This document shows positions 4,991 through 5,842 of a stretch of 5,842 nt of DNA, one piece after another; the first letter of the stretch is position 1; each line of letters opens with the position of its first letter. Source of the stretch: Burkholderiales bacterium (GTDB taxonomy: Bacteria; Pseudomonadota; Gammaproteobacteria; Burkholderiales; Burkholderiaceae_C). The notes under the pieces were generated by a model, which saw nothing but the letters and a program-made list of their open reading frames with translations, was not told the DNA's origin and did not search any database. The stretch covers positions 1 through 5,842 of the forward strand of contig CANFNE010000165.1 in assembly GCA_947448105.1 (NCBI GenBank), written 5' to 3'. The position numbers were made by a program, and so were the translations under genes.

Positions 4991-5842
4991 TATTTCAGCG
5001 GATTTTTGGCCAGGTCTTGCAGCAGCCGGGCCGTCAAATACAGCCGGGGCACGATGGCGTCGATCTCAATGTATTCGTCTTTGGCGTGGTAGCCCCAACC
5101 GGGCAGGCCCATGCTTTCCAGCACCGCAGCCTTGCCTGAGCGGCTGGCAAAACCAGCGTCGGTGCCCGCGCCCGTCATGGGGTGAAAAATCAGTTTGCGG
5201 CCATCAAGCTCCTGGTACACCGCTTGCGCCCGTTGCGCCAGCGCCAGGCCGCGCGGTCCGGCCGCATACGGTGGGCGGCCGATCTCGAATTTGATGCTCA
5301 CTTCGGTGTCAGGCACGCGCTTGCTTTCTTGCACCTTGGCCTCTAGCGCGGCGCGCAGGGCGTCGGCCGCGCCGGGGCTCAGCAGGCGAACATCGGCAAA
5401 GGCAAAGGCCCGGTCGGGAATCTGGTTGCGCACCAGGCCGCCTTGCGAATACGTCCAGTTGAGTTGCGCGCCGGGAATGCCTTTGGCCACATCCTGCGTG
5501 GCCAGCATCTGGTGCGACAGTTCAATCAGCGCGTTGCGCCCCTGCTCGGGCGCGGCACCTGCGTGCGAGGCGCGGCCTTTGACTTCCATCGTGACCGTGG
5601 CCGTGCCTGCGGCGCCCAGCAACACGCCTTCCTCTTTGGCCATGGCCTTGGCGGCGGTGGGTTCAAACGACAAGACCACATCGTGCTGCGCGGCCAGGTC
5701 GGCGATGGTGTCGCCCGAGGCGGCCGAGCCAATCTCCTCGTCCGAATTGAACAGCACGGTGAGGGTGGCGTAGTCGCGCCAGTCCACCTCTTTCAATATC
5801 GCCAACGCGTGCAAGACCACGGCAATGCCGCCCTTGGCATCG
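4990..5842 (-). CDS. M20-family zinc metallopeptidase (glutamate carboxypeptidase-like), N-terminus off the edge
   Basis: The visible 283 residues, read from the right edge, start inside the catalytic domain at D-A-K-G-G (5841 to 5827); the frame is open to the edge, so the GTG at 5820 is not the start. Numbering this Asp as 1 (the residue that bridges two zinc ions in the family), the N-S-D-E-E segment puts a Glu pair at 35-36 (general base and zinc ligand), F-E-P puts another ligand Glu at 60, and G-Y-H-A-K near the C-terminus supplies the final zinc His at 252. The offsets 34 and 59 equal those I recall for Pseudomonas carboxypeptidase G2 (D141, E175, E200). G-R-A-S-H-A-G at 89-95 is the typical opening of the inserted dimerisation domain. 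By comparison about 130 residues are missing. Such enzymes remove C-terminal glutamate from peptides or conjugates; substrate, and any signal peptide, cannot be seen. The gene converges on the PhzF gene with 27 bases between. Confidence 0.92.
   Translation of the reverse strand, partial: DAKGGIAVVLHALAILKEVDWRDYATLTVLFNSDEEIGSAASGDTIADLAAQHDVVLSFEPTAAKAMAKEEGVLLGAAGTATVTMEVKGRASHAGAAPEQGRNALIELSHQMLATQDVAKGIPGAQLNWTYSQGGLVRNQIPDRAFAFADVRLLSPGAADALRAALEAKVQESKRVPDTEVSIKFEIGRPPYAAGPRGLALAQRAQAVYQELDGRKLIFHPMTGAGTDAGFASRSGKAAVLESMGLPGWGYHAKDEYIEIDAIVPRLYLTARLLQDLAKNPLK

Overview
The window is GC-rich, with G/C-heavy third codon positions, and every gene looks like ordinary proteobacterial chromosome. 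The protein families and codon style suggest a betaproteobacterium, most likely Burkholderiales (Comamonadaceae-like). That placement is inference from sequence style; no phylogenetic marker is present.

Layout. (1) Bases 1-1483, plus strand: the tail of a LysE/RhtB-type amino-acid exporter, a complete ten-helix EamA/DMT-family transporter, and a small dimeric alpha-beta-barrel (antibiotic biosynthesis monooxygenase-like) protein that overlaps the transporter by 4 bases. These look like one transcription unit. (2) Bases 1488-2549, minus strand: a two-gene RES/Xre-MbcA-ParS type II toxin-antitoxin module, antitoxin first and toxin second. It lies tail-to-tail against the first unit with only 4 bases between stop codons. 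Its wobble positions are less GC-rich than its neighbours, and it begins in the most AT-rich stretch of the window, so it is the likely accessory insertion. (3) Bases 2550-2756: a 207-base divergent intergenic region with a good minus-strand promoter candidate, a weaker plus-strand one, and a perfect 6-bp inverted repeat lying across both -35 regions. (4) Bases 2757-4962, plus strand: a PLP-dependent fold-type I aminotransferase (2-aminoadipate/aromatic/kynurenine-aminotransferase-like) followed 4 bases later by a PhzF-family isomerase/epimerase whose Shine-Dalgarno lies inside the end of the aminotransferase gene. (5) Bases 4990-5842, minus strand: the C-terminal two thirds of an M20 zinc metallopeptidase resembling glutamate carboxypeptidase, running off the right edge.

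How the genes may work together. The two exporters, the aminotransferase, the PhzF enzyme and the M20 peptidase all belong to families acting on amino acids or their derivatives, so the locus without the toxin-antitoxin module reads as a small amino-acid handling neighbourhood. No core phenazine genes are present, so PhzF should not be read as evidence for phenazine synthesis. The toxin-antitoxin pair appears functionally unrelated to its neighbours. I see no RNA gene, CRISPR array, insertion sequence or att site, and no gene-free stretch over 300 bases.
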